Assembly (NCBI GenBank): GCA_001414485.1
Contig: LLEY01000169.1
Location: forward strand, 1-64,000
Direction: 5' to 3'
Origin: Calycina herbarum
Lineage: Eukaryota; Ascomycota; Leotiomycetes; Helotiales; Pezizellaceae
DNA length: 64,000 bases
Below the pieces are notes generated by a model. That model was not told where the DNA came from and did no database searches. It saw nothing but the letters and a program-made list of their open reading frames with translations. The translations under genes were made by a program, and so were the position numbers. Positions 12,057-25,914 of this stretch are shown in pieces; position 1 is the stretch's first letter, and each line of letters opens with the position of its first letter.

Positions 12057-13181
12057 TCAAGAAGATTGCTCCATCGGTACCCAATGCTCATCAGTTTGGA
12101 ACTTCAAAACCTCATTCCCCCACGTCCACCACCCCTCTGTCATATTCCTCGCAAAAACCTCTAACCCCCTGAACCCCTCCCTCCCAATAACCTTCCCAAA
12201 AATCCCTTTCAAGTTTGGTTTTCGAGAATGTACATCCGGGATTCCGATAATAACTCTTCTCTTAACCCCCTCCCCCTCCTTATTCTCCATATCCTCTGGC
12301 TGGTCGATCGATCCCTTCTTCCTCCCCACCAAAAGAATCTCATAAGCCTTTCTCCACACCGAATCGAGTTTACAAATCGGTTCTCCCTTCTCCGTGACTT
12401 TTAACCACACCCATTCTTCTATGTACTCCACCTCCCAGAGATCGAAAAGACCACCTTCCTCGAGGAGCATGGAGCGAAAAGCGGGTTTATTTGTTATCCA
12501 CACTCCAACGAATCCTTCATCTTCTAGATGGTCTTCAATTGGAATTGAACAAAGTAGTGCTTTGATATCTGTTGATGAATACGAGAGTTCGTAAGACCCC
12601 TTCCTTCTTGCTGAACGATTTGGCCAGGGGGGGTCGATGAGTATGAGGTTGAATTTTGGGGCGTGGTGGGTGAAGAGGGGGAGAGTTTGATGGAGGGAGC
12701 CGAGGAGGGCTATTGAGTGTGGTGGGATATGACACCGTGATCCGGGGGAGTTGAGGTAGAGAGATGAGGGAGAGGGGTTTTGGTACAATGGTCCTATTTC
12801 TTCTTGCTTCAACTTTTGCTCTTCACGAGTCGCAGCTTCTTCATCGACGAGTTTCCGTCTCTTCTTAGGTCGCAATTCTTCCTCCTCACGATCGTCCTCC
12901 GTAATCCGAGGTAAACACCAAGGACCACCATAGGCCTCTTTCATACCTTCCATCACGAGCTCAACATGCTTCTCAAGTAACAGTTCTTCAATTGATGGTT
13001 TCCTCAGATTTGCCTTTGCCTTTTCTGATTTCGGCTCAACGGACGGGTATGGATCCTGCAGAGGTGCGGAAGAGATGAGTTTTTGTTTGAAACTGGGTCC
13101 TTGGGCTAGTTCTAGGGAGCGGGGTATGTCGAGAATTGTTACTGATGAGGAATCATCTTCGTAGAGTATACATGAAGCCAT
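12057..13181 (-). CDS. MT-A70 family adenine N6-methyltransferase, METTL4-like
   Basis: A SAM-dependent methyltransferase that would add a methyl group to N6 of adenine in RNA or DNA. The catalytic DPPW motif lies at residues 183-186 inside NLILIDPPWPN. Downstream, VGVWITNKPAF, WVWLKVTEKGEP and RKAYEILLVGRK follow the usual MT-A70 order. The single exon gives 374 residues. I chose the ATG at 13181 because it begins MASCILYEDD and the longer frame starts only at TTG. The N-terminal half has a charged linker with a KKRRK stretch near residue 106, a possible nuclear signal. The METTL4 branch is my inference from layout; METTL3/14 are larger. It lies convergent to mL23, with 128 bases between stops. 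Confidence 0.85.
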   Translation of the reverse strand: MASCILYEDDSSSVTILDIPRSLELAQGPSFKQKLISSAPLQDPYPSVEPKSEKAKANLRKPSIEELLLEKHVELVMEGMKEAYGGPWCLPRITEDDREEEELRPKKRRKLVDEEAATREEQKLKQEEIGPLYQNPSPSSLYLNSPGSRCHIPPHSIALLGSLHQTLPLFTHHAPKFNLILIDPPWPNRSARRKGSYELSYSSTDIKALLCSIPIEDHLEDEGFVGVWITNKPAFRSMLLEEGGLFDLWEVEYIEEWVWLKVTEKGEPICKLDSVWRKAYEILLVGRKKGSIDQPEDMENKEGEGVKRRVIIGIPDVHSRKPNLKGIFGKVIGREGFRGLEVFARNMTEGWWTWGNEVLKFQTDEHWVPMEQSS

Positions 13182-13980
13182 TGACGGCAATGTGTGTTTT
13201 TGGATGGTGGTTGGTCTGAGAATAAACTCGGGAATACCTGGTGATTGAGAAAACAATTTTTAGACTCCCAACTTGATGTTTATAGGCCTCCTAATTTTCC
13301 CAAGACACATTTTTCCCCTCTAGTTTCAATCAGCAAATATCTACTATAAATTCTGGAGCGAAGGATTTTTGGTATGTACCAAGTGCTGGCCATTTTCGAT
13401 CATATGACACAGAATACCCAGGGCATTCTTCTTGCTCTGACTCTTACTATCATGTCTTACGATAGTCAGGATTTGAAAGTCGACTACAAAGACTAATTGA
13501 TGTCGAGGAGTAGATAGTTCAGGTCACGATATGTTCAGAGTTTACAGGCGGTTCCTCGGAAAACAGCGGGTTAAAAGCGCACCGAAACCGGGCCCGGCAA
13601 TGACGTCCTCTACCTGTGACCCGTACTCACTCTCTACTACTCTTTACTAGAGCTTTATTTAAAAAATATAAATTAAATACAATTTACTTCATAAATACCA
13701 AAATCCAAGCGATTTTAATCAACTTGCCGTTTTGTTAAAAGAGTTGCGAGCGACCAAAGCGGAAAACCCCACACGTAAAGACGTTCCTGGTTCCTCGGCA
13801 AGCAGGAAAGCTGCATTTCAAACCTCCAAGAGATCCATTCTCTAAACCTTCCCCACCAACATCTACAACCTCAAAAACGACACGCGACAACCTCCCTACC
13901 GTTTGAAATTGACACTACATAGAATGCTCACACCATCTCACACCAATCAATAATAACCGGAGCCTCTCGGGCGGCAAGGA
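13182..13980. other. Divergent intergenic region with an AT-rich patch
   Basis: Promoter space for the methyltransferase (-) and the mitochondrial carrier (+). An AT-rich patch at about 13645-13740 stands out. No gene is seen. Confidence 0.4.
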
Positions 13981-15169
13981 ATGCCCGCGGCCCTCTTCAA
14001 CAATGCCATTTCCACTTCGGCAGTGCGCCAGGACAAATCACCAGAGATGAGCCAGGATGGGCGGATGAAGGAAGCCGTCATGAAGGATATGGCAGACACA
14101 GATACCGCGAATCGGAAACCGCAGAAGCAGAGTTTTGATTATATCTGGAGGACTGGAGTAGCGGGGGGAATGGCTGGTTGCGTTGTTTGTTCTCCCATGC
14201 TTGGAATATTGCTTCATCTAACATTATTTCCAGGCAAAAACAGTCGTAGCCCCTCTCGATCGAGTCAAGATCCTCTTCCAAGCCAGCAATCCCCAATTTG
14301 CCAAGTATGCTGGATCATGGTTCGGTGTCGCGACAGCCATGAAAGATATATATCGCGAAGACGGAACTAGAGGACTTTTCCGTGGACACTCTGCTACACT
14401 CCTCCGAATTTTCCCTTATGCAGCTATCAAATTCCTAGCCTACGAACAAATACGCGGTATAATAATCGAAGGACCCCACCACGAAACACCCATACGTCGA
14501 CTAGTCTCTGGTTCCTTAGCAGGCGTAACATCAGTATTCGTTACCTACCCCCTAGAAGTAATCCGCGTCCGTCTAGCCTTCGAAACAAAACGAGATTCCC
14601 GATCCTCCCTCTCGCAAATCTGCAAACGAATATACAATGAAATCACCCCTCCTCCACGTACCACAGGAAGCACAACCGCAGTCGTAACAGCCGTTCACAC
14701 GGTAACTCCTAAAAATGGACTCTCGAACTTTTACAGAGGATTTTCGGCAACTGTATTGGGCATGCTACCCTACGCAGGAATGTCCTTCCTCACCCATGAC
14801 ACAGCAGGCGATATCCTCCGCCACAAATCAATATCCGCATACACCACCCTACCAAAACCCGCAAACTCTCCCACGGATAAACCGCCGCCTCTGCGTTCAT
14901 GGGCCCAATTGCTAGCCGGCGGAATCGCAGGACTCGTGTCCCAAACCTCGGCTTACCCATTCGAAGTCATACGACGGAGAATGCAAGTTGGTGGTGCGGT
15001 GGGAGATGGGCATCGATTGGGTATTGGGGAAACGGCACGATTGATTTTAAGGGAGAAAGGGGGACGGGGGTTTTTCGTGGGACTGACGATTGGGTATGTG
15101 AAGATTGTTCCGATGGTTGCGATTAGCTTTTATGGGTATGAGAGGGGGAAGACTTGGTTAGGCATATAG
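13981..15169 (+). CDS. leu5: Mitochondrial carrier (SLC25), Leu5-type coenzyme A carrier
   Basis: Inner-membrane transporter of the SLC25 family. Yeast Leu5 is needed for coenzyme A accumulation in the matrix. Exons are 13981-14181 and 14234-15169 (378 residues), phase-0 intron. The three carrier repeats show their PxD/ExxR signatures: APLDRVKILFQ in repeat 1, TYPLEVIRVRL in repeat 2 and AYPFEVIRRRM in repeat 3. The stretch HSATLLRIFPYAAIKFLAYE after repeat 1 is characteristic of the Leu5/SLC25A42 group. Long loops between repeats 2 and 3 (about residues 215-290) are typical of fungal members. The donor GTTGTT is weak but the join rebuilds GGMAGCAKTVVAPLDR exactly. Confidence 0.9.
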
Positions 15170-18100
15170 ACCAGTGGATGGATGATTGGGCATTGGGATT
15201 TGGAGTTTGGCGTTTTCTTTTTTGTTTTTCTCTTCCCTCAGAGTATGTGTGGTTTCCCTATAGATAGATACATACATAAGTCTTGGATTCGCAAATGTTA
15301 GATCCCTCTTTTCCCTTCGCTTTCTTCCGTAGTCAATATTTTTGCACTGTAGGGTGTAGCACTGGTAGACCTATCATGTCCAACTGGCGGATATTTCAAG
15401 TATGTTCTTTTACGAATCCCTCTTTTTGTCGAACACAAACGTCAAGGTACTTTTCACCTTTCCCTCTCTCGTTCCAGCCAAGACCCAACCATCCCTTTCT
15501 TGCAAAAGCCAACCTCGGTCAGCATGCATTCTATCTCTACTCGCACATAAATTTCGTTGCACATCGCGAGCGCCACCAACATAGGTACCTCGGTACCTCG
15601 TGCTCGGGTTCTCAATTCAGCCGCAACCATTTTACACCTGTGGCTTGAAAAGTATATTCCCCCCCCCCCCCCCCAGTTGTGAGGTTTCTTTCATTGGCTA
15701 AAGTTTTTTTTGTTGGTTTTTGTTGCATTTCGCAATGTTGGTTCTGAGGTCCCGAGGTTAGTTAGGGTTTGGGGGAAGGGGAGGTTGGGTTGGGTTCCAT
15801 GTGGGATGAACGTTCGGACATAGTACGAACTTGGGATTGAGTTTTTATTTTTCGGTTTGGGGGATGTGGTTTGATGAGTTGGGCTCGGTTGAGTTCAGTT
15901 GACTTTGCCATAGTTTAAGAACTGATGAAGTTGGAGGTTTTTTATTCCGAAGCCTCAAGGAAGTTGGGAGGTACGGTATTAGATGTGTGGAGCGAAGTGC
16001 TTTCTTTTACCGTACTCGGGATTGTAAAGAATGAGCTGAAGAACTACCTGCTTGAATAGCTGACTTAAATCAGAAGAATTGGTGATGCTATTTTTGAGTT
16101 TACTTTTTGTGAGGTGGGAAGGGAGGGGAGGCTGAAGGGTTTGGAAAGAGGGATTGAAATTTGGAAATGTTTAGAGTGGGCTGTGAGGAGGGGGTGGAAG
16201 CGTGGAGTTAACTTATCTCTAATGTCTTGTTCAGGAGACTGTTCTTTTCAGAATACGTCAGCTACGAGACTTTCAAGAATTGATTTGAACTTGAGTAGTG
16301 TTATGAGTTATTACTTTTTACTTCAAATTTTTCTATACAAGCTTAGAGTTCTGCCTTTATATTACAGACGACCTCCTTCCATCCCACCCGATGTGCTGAG
16401 GCGATAAGCAGTATACTTCTAGGCGCCGTCAAGGCCTATATCAACTCGAAGATTACTTCTTGGAGAAAATTCATTTCAAGTCTTCACCTTACTTGCTTTC
16501 ACTGTATTAGATAAGGCGTAGTTATATCAGGTACCTCATTAAAGGTGTACTCATTCTCTCTGTGTACTTTTCAAGATATTTCCATGGATATTCAAGGCTA
16601 GAAACAGCACTTTAGACGAATTTAGTTATGCGCATGTACTATAAGAGGGTTGATATCTTACTTGTTTTATGCCCACTTTGAACGCACCTTTTGAAATATA
16701 CCCTGACCTTCACGAATCGCAAATATCATGAGGACGACAGAAGTTCAGCGGTGGGACTTCCTCGGACTTTCAAAGCGAGAGTTTAAACTATTGAATTTAG
16801 GGGACCATATCTTTCTGTTTGGAGACTGAATCTTTTATTCTTACTTTGATTTGGTAGGCTCTGTTCTACCGAAAGCCCCGCCCTGTGTCTGGAGATAATC
16901 TAAGGCACTTTTTCAAAACCCTAACAATCCAGAGCCTATATTCTAACGTCGCAACTAACAACCAGAAAACAAAGACCTATACAGATCAAAACAAGGATAA
17001 TTGCTAGCTCCAATAATATAGATATTGTCTACTTAAAATAAGAAGTAATAACTACTTTCAAAGAATGGCAAAGTTATAACTTATAAAATGTTTTGAGCTC
17101 CTACAAATATAGTGTTTTAAATAGCTACTTTTATCTATAATTAAATCCCAAATTATAAATCTGTGCTCTTCGTCTCTTGCGCGCTTGCTATCTAAAGTGA
17201 CAGAGACAGAGATCAAGAAGAGAGAGCAGGCGGGGTAGTAAATGTTGGCTTTCTCGCTTAAACCCCCTGCTCTTTATATAACCATAAGAAGAGTGTTTCT
17301 AGCTCTCTATTCTTGCTTCTTAATATAAACTTTGAAGTACAGCAGTGAGGGCAAGTGAAGATACGAGAATACGACAAGATAGAGAAGGCAGCCGAAAGGA
17401 GAAGAAGAAGTGAGGTGAAGAGAAAGAGAGAAAGCGAGAAAAGGTGATTTTTATTATAGGTAAGATGTCAGAAGACTCCCCTTCTCACATTGTTCTTTGG
17501 AATTGGATTCGTAGCCGGAGCCGTAGCTTGCAGGTTGTTCGGCATCGGTCTCGTTGCTTGCGGAAAAGGGGGGTATGCTGCGGAAGTGAGTGCTCGGCTT
17601 CGAGAAGTTTGTGAAACGCGAGCGTGATAGCGCAGAAGGTTGAGTCGGTAGGAGGAGACGTTTGCAAATATCGTAACTCTAGAGAGTGGAAAGCTGGTGA
17701 GGATAAGAAATCCTTCTCGGTGTCTCAAGACGAGTTGCTTTCTTGCTTTCTTTCACTGTAAGCTCGACTTTCCGGATCAAAATTCCGAACTCTTTCTTGA
17801 ACTAGCGAAAATTCTAGCACAAGCCTTCTTGAACCGACGGAATGTTGAATCTAAGCTGTCTTCTTCCTCTCTCTTCGCATATACCGAAATCGATCAATGT
17901 GCAAGCCACTCGTTCTATCCCGGGTTTCTCGATCTCGGGTTCTCTCTCTTACACCTACACCATTCCTTGTAAAACCTTTCACTGTTCGCAAGCCATACGT
18001 CCCATCCCGAACTGAATGGAGTATTTACCGTATACTTCGCAGCTCGCGAACGAGGGGCCATGATGCTGGGTTTCTCAAAGAGTCAACTCAATAAAAAGGT

Positions 18101-18480
18101 CAAGACTTGTCGGTTTGACGAGGGATGTCGGTTCGTCTAACGAGGGAAGGGAGTGTGAAGCTCGTCGTTTGCCAGCGAAGTTAAGACGACGAAGCAGCGA
18201 AAGCGTAAGATTCTAGCTGTTTGTGATTAATGACAAACGACCAGAACTGGAAATCCTAGTGCCTATTCCAGGCTGATAGTAAAGTACGAGAGAAAGACGA
18301 ACCTCGAATTCAGATCGTAGTAAGGCATTGCTATCAAATGTCAGAAGACGATAAGTGTAATAGGAAGTGAATTCAAGGTGCTCTACTAAAGTAAGAGCCT
18401 AGAGGGCAATATATAGGCTTCAGTGTTACGTTCTACGAGAGGCTTAGTAGAACTCGTAATATAAGAAGAGTCTATAAAGA
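15170..18480. other. Gene-poor stretch with poly-C run and pyrimidine tracts
   Basis: A C-run lies at about 15660-15674. Open frames up to about 120 codons (for example 15283-15648) have no recognisable family and low-complexity composition. From about 17.2 kb the text becomes GA- and CT-rich and then grades into the RIPed transposon block. The phrase ATGTCAGAAGAC occurs near 17465 and again near 18337, perhaps a small repeat. I support no gene here. Confidence 0.4.
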
Positions 18481-18829
18481 TAGTAAATATCTTTATTTTA
18501 CTCTTTTTCTATCTTCTCTCTCTCTATCTTCTCTCTCTCTATTCAAATCGCTTTCTTTATTCTATTTATTTCTTCTCTTTAACTAGAATAGAGAGATATA
18601 AGAATATAGACTATAAGAAGAGACACTTATTCTCTTTCTAACTATATTATAGACTTTGAGATTTAAGATATATATTCTCTCTCTCTCTATTCTCTTCTAG
18701 ATATATATATAGTAATTAACTATACTATAACGTGTTTCACAAGCGAGTCGCTTACTTTCCTCGTCGTATACTATATACTACCTTTAAATTATAATAGCTT
18801 AATACTACAACGTTTAATTACCTTCTTAA

Positions 18830-20418
18830 GAAGCTAATATTATTTTAGTAACCTAAGAACTCGAAAACAACGCGTTATTAACTAAACAAAGCGCTATAAA
18901 GATTTACTATATTCCTTAAAAGACTCTCTCCGATTAACGTGCTAGAAAGCTCTTATAACGCGATTACTAGCCTAATTCGAAAAAGCTTATAAAGCTAGAG
19001 GAGGAGGTAATAGTTAGATATATATTAGAGTTAGATTTACAAGGGTTTTCGCCTATAAGGGATATAGTATAAGATATAGCTAATAATCTGCTAAGAGAGC
19101 GCGACGGAAAGCCTATAGACAGGAATTAGCTAGATAACTTTATAAAACGTATATCTAAGCTTAAAACTCGATGAAGTCGTTTATATAATCGTTAGCAAGC
19201 TTTAACTAAGGATCCGCGAGTTATTAGCCTATGGTTTACGCTTATACAGTCTATTAAAGAGAAATATAGTATTTAAGATAAGGATATTTACAACTTTGAC
19301 GAAAGTAGCTTTATAATAGGAGTTATTTCGTTCTAACTTATTATTACAAGCTTAGAAACGCGTAGGAAGCGAAAGCAAGTTTAGCTAGGTAATCGCGAGT
19401 AGGTTATAGTTATTCAGAGAGTTAATATAATAGAATAGGTAATCCTACTATTTATTATATTCGTAGGTAAAGTACTTATTTCTACCTAGTACTAAGACAT
19501 ATATATACTATACGATTAGGTAATTAAGGTTAGTAACAACGGTTAGATAAATAATAAGCTTAGAGTTATATAGTTAAAGTATTTTAATAAGTATATAAAA
19601 GTACAAAGTGTAGAAGGATATCGTTTATTAATTATTAATAGTTATAAAAGCTATAACTCGCTTGAATTCTAGTAACTCTATAAAGACTTAAACATTATTA
19701 CTCTCTATATACCTCTACACTTATCGTACCTACTATAGCTGCTTAATATAGTCTGCTTCTCGCTGTTAAAGCGAGCGTATAGAGCTAAGATATTAGGCTT
19801 AGCACGGAATTATATTAATTATATTACTAAAGAAACCTTTCTTCTCGCGTTTAAAGCAGCTTTTTATAAAGCATTTATAAAGGATAACATCTACGCGAGT
19901 TTTAAAGGGGCTAGGCTAGTCCTACACAGCCTAGAAGCTATGTTATTAAAGCTTGATTTAAGGCTTCGTATACTAATACTAACAATACTAGAAGACACTC
20001 TATAGACACCTAAAATACTAAGTAATATATACGAAATAATAGCTTAATCAACGCTTATTCGAGATCGGATTCAAAGATATTAAGACTTATTACCTAGTTC
20101 TATTATTCAGTCTCTTAATCAACTTAAAAAAGGCTTAACTAGGGTGATATATAATATAGTATTAATATACAAGGAAATTACTAGTCTTTGTATAATAACT
20201 AAGGCTATAACTAAGTGTAAAAGTTATAAGAGGAAGTATATTAAGAGTTAAGAGATATTAACAGTAGGCGACGTAGCTGATTTAATTATATCTAAGGAAA
20301 ATAGTAGCTAGAAACAAGGTAAAGAGTCTAGGAAGAGAGTTCGCGTAGACAGGTACTATAGCCGTTGTAGTAAAACTAGGTATAATTCTTATACTTATTA
20401 GATAGAAATATTAGATAT
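18830..20418 (+). pseudogene. RIPed pogo/Fot1-type transposase relic 1
   Basis: Reading the plus strand through many stops gives the order of a Fot1-like transposase: an HTH/CENP-B-like section (QEEE then ILELDL.GF), KEKYSI then NFDESSF (first DDE Asp), GNREQ/INIIE-like strand, the NSYKSYNS section matching the usual DGHxSH, then LHLSYLLQLLNIVCFSLLKRAY (third catalytic region, L.P.HSSHLLQPLD) and KAAFYKAFIKDNIYASFKGARLV. A Cys/His-rich tail is cut at 20418 by the LTR of element A. Most stops are TAG or TAA that would arise from CAG, CAA or TGG by transition. Confidence 0.75.
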
Positions 20419-20601
20419 TGTGACAGTCCCAGTCACATACGACTGGATCACGTGCCGAGGTTCTACCGAAGTCTCGCTTAGTGTACATAAATAGAGACAG
20501 AGCGTACCAACTCTCCTCTTCTCTCTTTAGTTTAGTTTTCTTCGAATATAGGTACTATTCTATAAGCATCTCTTTTAGTGTATTTATAGAGGGCTGTTAT
20601 A
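20419..20601 (+). repeat. 5' LTR of chromovirus A (183 bp)
   Basis: Begins TGTGACAGTCCC and ends GTTATA, which is the RIPed form of the GTCACA ending kept in the 3' copy; TGTGAC and GTCACA are inverted termini. It is the same length as the other three LTRs of this family and differs from them almost only by transitions. Confidence 0.9.
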
Positions 20602-23600
20602 CTAAAACTAAACTCACACTCTTGCCTAGGAAGGCATACGAATATCCTAAAACTGACGAACGAAAACACATATATTCACCTTATAACAAATCCCTTCGCA
20701 CGCGGTAACAAGTTACGACGCTCCTCTCTTAGCTAGCTCGATAAGCAATCGGACGAAGAGCCTCTACCTTTACCTTTACCTTTGCCACCTACTATTAACA
20801 CTAGCTCTCGAAAGACTAAGACCTCTTCCTAAGCTATAGCACCACCACCTCCACCTACTAGCAAGGCTACTGCTAGCTCTTCTACAGCAGCAAAGTCTAA
20901 GTCACCTCCTCCTCTTATAGTCGACGATGCCTTATAACAAATCCTTTAAACGATAACCACTCTTATAGATAAGGTCTACTACCTTAAAGTTAATACTAGA
21001 TCTACCTCTTAAGTAGCAGAAATACACGCACGCTGTGAATACACCTCTATAGAGCTTAAAGCTAAAAAGGTTACCTAATCCACTCCTGCTGCCTAGTCTT
21101 CTAAGAAGACTAGTAAAGTAGAGAATCTACGTACGTTTATAATAGAAGACGACCAGATCATATACAACAACTAGGAGACTGAAATTATAGTAAAGCTATA
21201 TATTAATACCGACTACTTCGAATCTAAGAAGGCAAAGATGAATCTGGTATATTGCGCTACTACTAGCTAAGCATGTGATTATATTTACCTAAAATATAAG
21301 TTCGATACTAACAACCGATTTACCACTTATAACGAGATGCTAGCTTACCTCTATAACATTATAGTTAGTCTATACGTTCGTAACAAGGCTTATAAGAAGT
21401 ACTAAGAGCTACGAATAGCTTAAGAGACGTTCTACGAGTTTCGAGCAAAGTTCTAGAAGCTAGTAGACAAGTCTAGGGCTCTAAAGCAAGATAGAATTAA
21501 CAACCTTTTTAATAAGTTAACTATCAACCTCTGACAAGCCCTTATAGTTATTAGACTTCAAGCTAAGAGAGACATAGACCTCTTTTATACTCTTGCTAGT
21601 AGCGTCGACAACGACCTATAAGATATTATAGAAGAAAAGGCTAGAAAGCATATAAGCAAGTATCTACCTACTACAGCTATAAATACAGCTATAGCTACAC
21701 GTTCTCTAGAAATTCCTGCTCGCGTAGCTAGTATTTACCCCTCTACTAACATGTATTACAACTATAGAGAAGTCAGCTATTATATCAAGTCCTGCCTATA
21801 GCTAAGAGTCTATAAGAAGGTAGACTTAAGCGAGCTAGAGAAAGAAGAAGAAGCTAGATCTAAGTCGGGAAACAAATATACCTAAGAGAAGACTCTACCT
21901 TAGGTAAATATAGGATTAATCTCTCTAAGATTAATCTATAGTTATTAGTTAGTAGAAAAGCGTTTACTTTACCTAGTATAATAATAATTAATAGATATAA
22001 TATATAAACCACTGCTCTTAGTAACCTAGGAGTAAATATATTCTCTTTTATAAACGCCTAATTCAGCTACGACTTAGCGAAGTTCTATAACCTTAAAATA
22101 AAAAGACTTCCTATACCTATAAAGATTCGCGAATATAATAGAGAGATTAGCAGAGAAGCTACTTACTACCTCCTCTCTAATTATATATTAGATAGCTATA
22201 AATTCTTTAATATACCCTTTATTCTACTAGACCTAGGATTATATAACGTTATCCTTAGCTAAAAATTCTTTAAATACTTTTATATTAATATTAACGTAAC
22301 TTATCGAAAGTTACTCTAGCTAGAGGAACTTAAGCCTTACTTCTCTACTTAGTAACCTATCTCTCTCTCGTATGAAGCTATTCGTCCTAAGGACCCTACG
22401 CTCTTTTACTAGAATTAGGCAGACGCTCGTAACCTTGTAATAGAAATAGACGAATTATAAAGATAGAATAGCTAATCTATTCTAGAACTCTATATAATAG
22501 AATATCTAGAATACGTACCTACGATCCGCGAAAGCAACTACTAGTCTTCTATATAAGTATAATACTAGATTATAAAACAGGAACTTAAGGGATTACCTAA
22601 GAAAGTACTTACCCTAGTCTATTAATAAAAGCCCTTTCTAAAGCAAGAACCTTCTATAATAATTAACATCTCTACTATATCCGTAGTAGGAATATACTAC
22701 TATTTACTTTAAGAAGATAGTAAGATGTTTACTACTAGCTTATACGAGATTAATAGTATTATAGCTAGATAAGAAGAGGATTGTATAGTAATACTAGAGG
22801 TTCTAGAGAAGTATATAGATTTTATAGACGTATTCTTAAAGGAAGCTTTAGATACCCTACTACCTTACTAATATTATAACTATAAAATATAGCTAGAAGA
22901 AACAGATACTCTTAGATATTCCCTACTATATAAGATGTCGACTAAAGAGCTACTTACTACAAAGGAATATATCTTAGACAACCTTTATAAGGGATTTATA
23001 AAGCATAGCCAGTCCCCTTTTACTACTCTAGTACTATTTATTAAGAAGGTAGACGGAAGATTACGCTTTTATATCGACTTCTAGAAGCTTAATAACCTTA
23101 CTTAAAAAGACTACTATCTACTTTCTTTTATTAATAAAACGCTAGCCTATATTAGTAAAGCTTATATCTTTATAAAACTCGATATCTATTAAGCTTTCTA
23201 TTATATACGAATAGATCCTGATTCTAAAGAACTAACTACTTTCTATATATGTTATAGAACGTATAAGTATAAGGTTCTACTCTTTAGACTTACGAATAGA
23301 CTATCTACGTACTAGTAGTATATAAACAACGTACTTTTCAACTATTTAGACGATTTCTACTCTACTTACTTAGACGACATCCTTATCTATTCTTCGAATA
23401 TATTAGAGTATGAGAAACATGTACGAAAAGTCTTCTAGCGACTATAAGATACTAGCTTATAAGTAGATATTAAGAAATACGAATTTAACGTCGAGAAGAC
23501 AAAATACCTTAGCTTTATTATTAGAACTAACAATATTAAAGTAGATCTAGAAAAAGTTATAGTAGTCTAGAATTAGTAAGCACTAGATATAGTAAAAGGT

Positions 23601-25914
23601 GTCTAGAGCTTCCTAGGCTTTTACAACTTCTACTAGAGGTTTATATAGAATTATAGAATTATTACAAAACCACTTACACGTCTTATAAAGGATAACGTAC
23701 CCTTTAACTTCGACAAAAGCTGCTAGGACGCTTTTAAGGAGCTAAAAGAATGCCTTACAACGGCACTAGTCCTTCGCTACTACTCTCTAAAGCTTCCTAC
23801 AATAATCGAGATAGACGTCTTAGACGGGATAATCGCTAGGATACTATAATAACAGTAAGCAGACAGCGAATAGTACCTAGTAGCTTACTTTAGTAAGGTC
23901 ATATCCTTAGCTAAGTATAATTACGAGATTTATAATAAAGAGATGCTTATAATTATACACTCGCTTACAGAATAGAGACTAGAATTACAAAGCATATACG
24001 AGAAAGTTCGTATTTATACTAACTATAAAGCACTTAAGTACTTTATAATAATAAAGCAGCTTACTATACGTTAAGCTAGATAGGCTAAAGCTTTAGCTGA
24101 ATACTACTTTATAGTAATATACTGTTCTAGAAAAGAGAATAGAAAGGCGGACGCTTTAATACGAAAAACGGACGAGTTATAGACTCAGAAGGAGCTAAAA
24201 GAATAATACTAGACCTATATACTCTTAACGAAAGAACAAGTCGATATAGAAACACTTAAAGACCTTAGAGTTGAAATAAGCTCTATTACGCTGGCTCTAG
24301 TCGACGACGACCACTTTTAGGAGTCTCTTACACTCTCTAAACGAATCTATAAAGTAAATAAGGATGCTAAGACACTTTAAGCTTTACGATTATAGGCTGA
24401 GAACGACGAAGACTCTCTATACGTCTTAGAGGAAGACCTACTACTTTATTAAGGCTGCTTAATAGTACTAGATATCGATACTTTATAGATAGACCTAATC
24501 TGTGAAGTACACGACTAAGTACTACTAGCCTACCCTAGATAAGACAAGACCTACTAGATCCTTTGCTCAAGATATATCTAGCGAAATATAAAGTCTAATA
24601 TTATATAATACGTATATAACTGTTATAAATGTCGAAGAGCGGATATACTAAGAGATAAGACCCTTGGTTATCTATACCTACTTCTAGTCCTATTATATAT
24701 ATAGTAACACGTGATAATAGACTTTAAATCCTTCCTAGCTAATAAGCACGGCTTTAATAATATATTTGTAGTTATTAACCGATTATCTAAATAATCTATC
24801 TCTATCCTATACTAAAAGGAAGTAACAGCTAAGTAGATAGCTAGGCTATACTTATAGCACGTATTACGATATTATAGAATCCTAGAGAGTATTATCTCTA
24901 ATAAAGGCCCTTAGTTTATCTCTACCTTCTAGCAAGAATTTACACGAATCCTCGACGTCCGGCTTTAACTTTCGACTATAAATCACGCCTAGATAGACGG
25001 ATAAACCGAAATTATAAACCAGTACCTAGATCAGCGCTTACAGCCGTACGTAAATTACTACCAGAATAATTAGTTAAAGCTACTTCTAATAATAGACCAC
25101 GCTTAGCTTATACTACCTTACAATACTATTAGAATGTCCTCGTTCGAATTACAAAAGGGCTACTTACTAAGAACGTCTTTTAACTAGTATACGCCTAAAC
25201 CCTCGACTATATAAGAGAGGCTATCATAAGAAGAAGCTACAACAGTTACAAAGACTCTTTAAGAAGTACTAGACGTCGGCTAAGCGAATATAGTAAAAGC
25301 TTAAGAAAAGAAAGAACGGAACGTGAATAGACATAGACGAGAAGTAGACTTTGAAGTCAGCGATATAGTTTTTATTACTACAAAGGACTAGAATACGTAA
25401 AGACCTAGCTAGAAGTTAGACCACTAGATAGCTAGACCTTTTAAGATCCTTAAGGAAGTTAGCTCTGCTTTTAGACTCTAGTTACTATCCTCTATTAGAG
25501 TCTATCCTGTCTTCGCACTAGAGAAGTTATACAAAGCTTTAGACAATCCTCTGCCTAGACAAGTAAGTACGCTACCTCCACCGATTATCGTCGACAAAGA
25601 AGAAGAATAAGAGGTTAAGGAAGTACTTACAAGTAAGACGCGATAGAAGTCTCTTTACTACCGATTAAAGTAGAAGGGCTATAACGAGGACCTTGACTAG
25701 CACCTAGCTCGCTACGTAGCCTACTCGCTACATATGTTAAAGGAATTCTATTTAGCGAATCCAACAGCTGACAGGCCTCCAAAGGCTCTTCCTTTGTAGC
25801 TAGAGGCGTACGAGGCAGGAAGAGACAATTACAGCGAATTAGAGAGTAACGACCCTATGGCTACGGAAGACAAAGCGGCTTAGTTAGAGAGGGCCCGGTT
25901 AAAGGAGGGGGTGG

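Noticed and set aside
15283..15648. 121-codon frame on plus
   Set aside because: Low complexity, no family, opposite of typical codon use; treated as chance.
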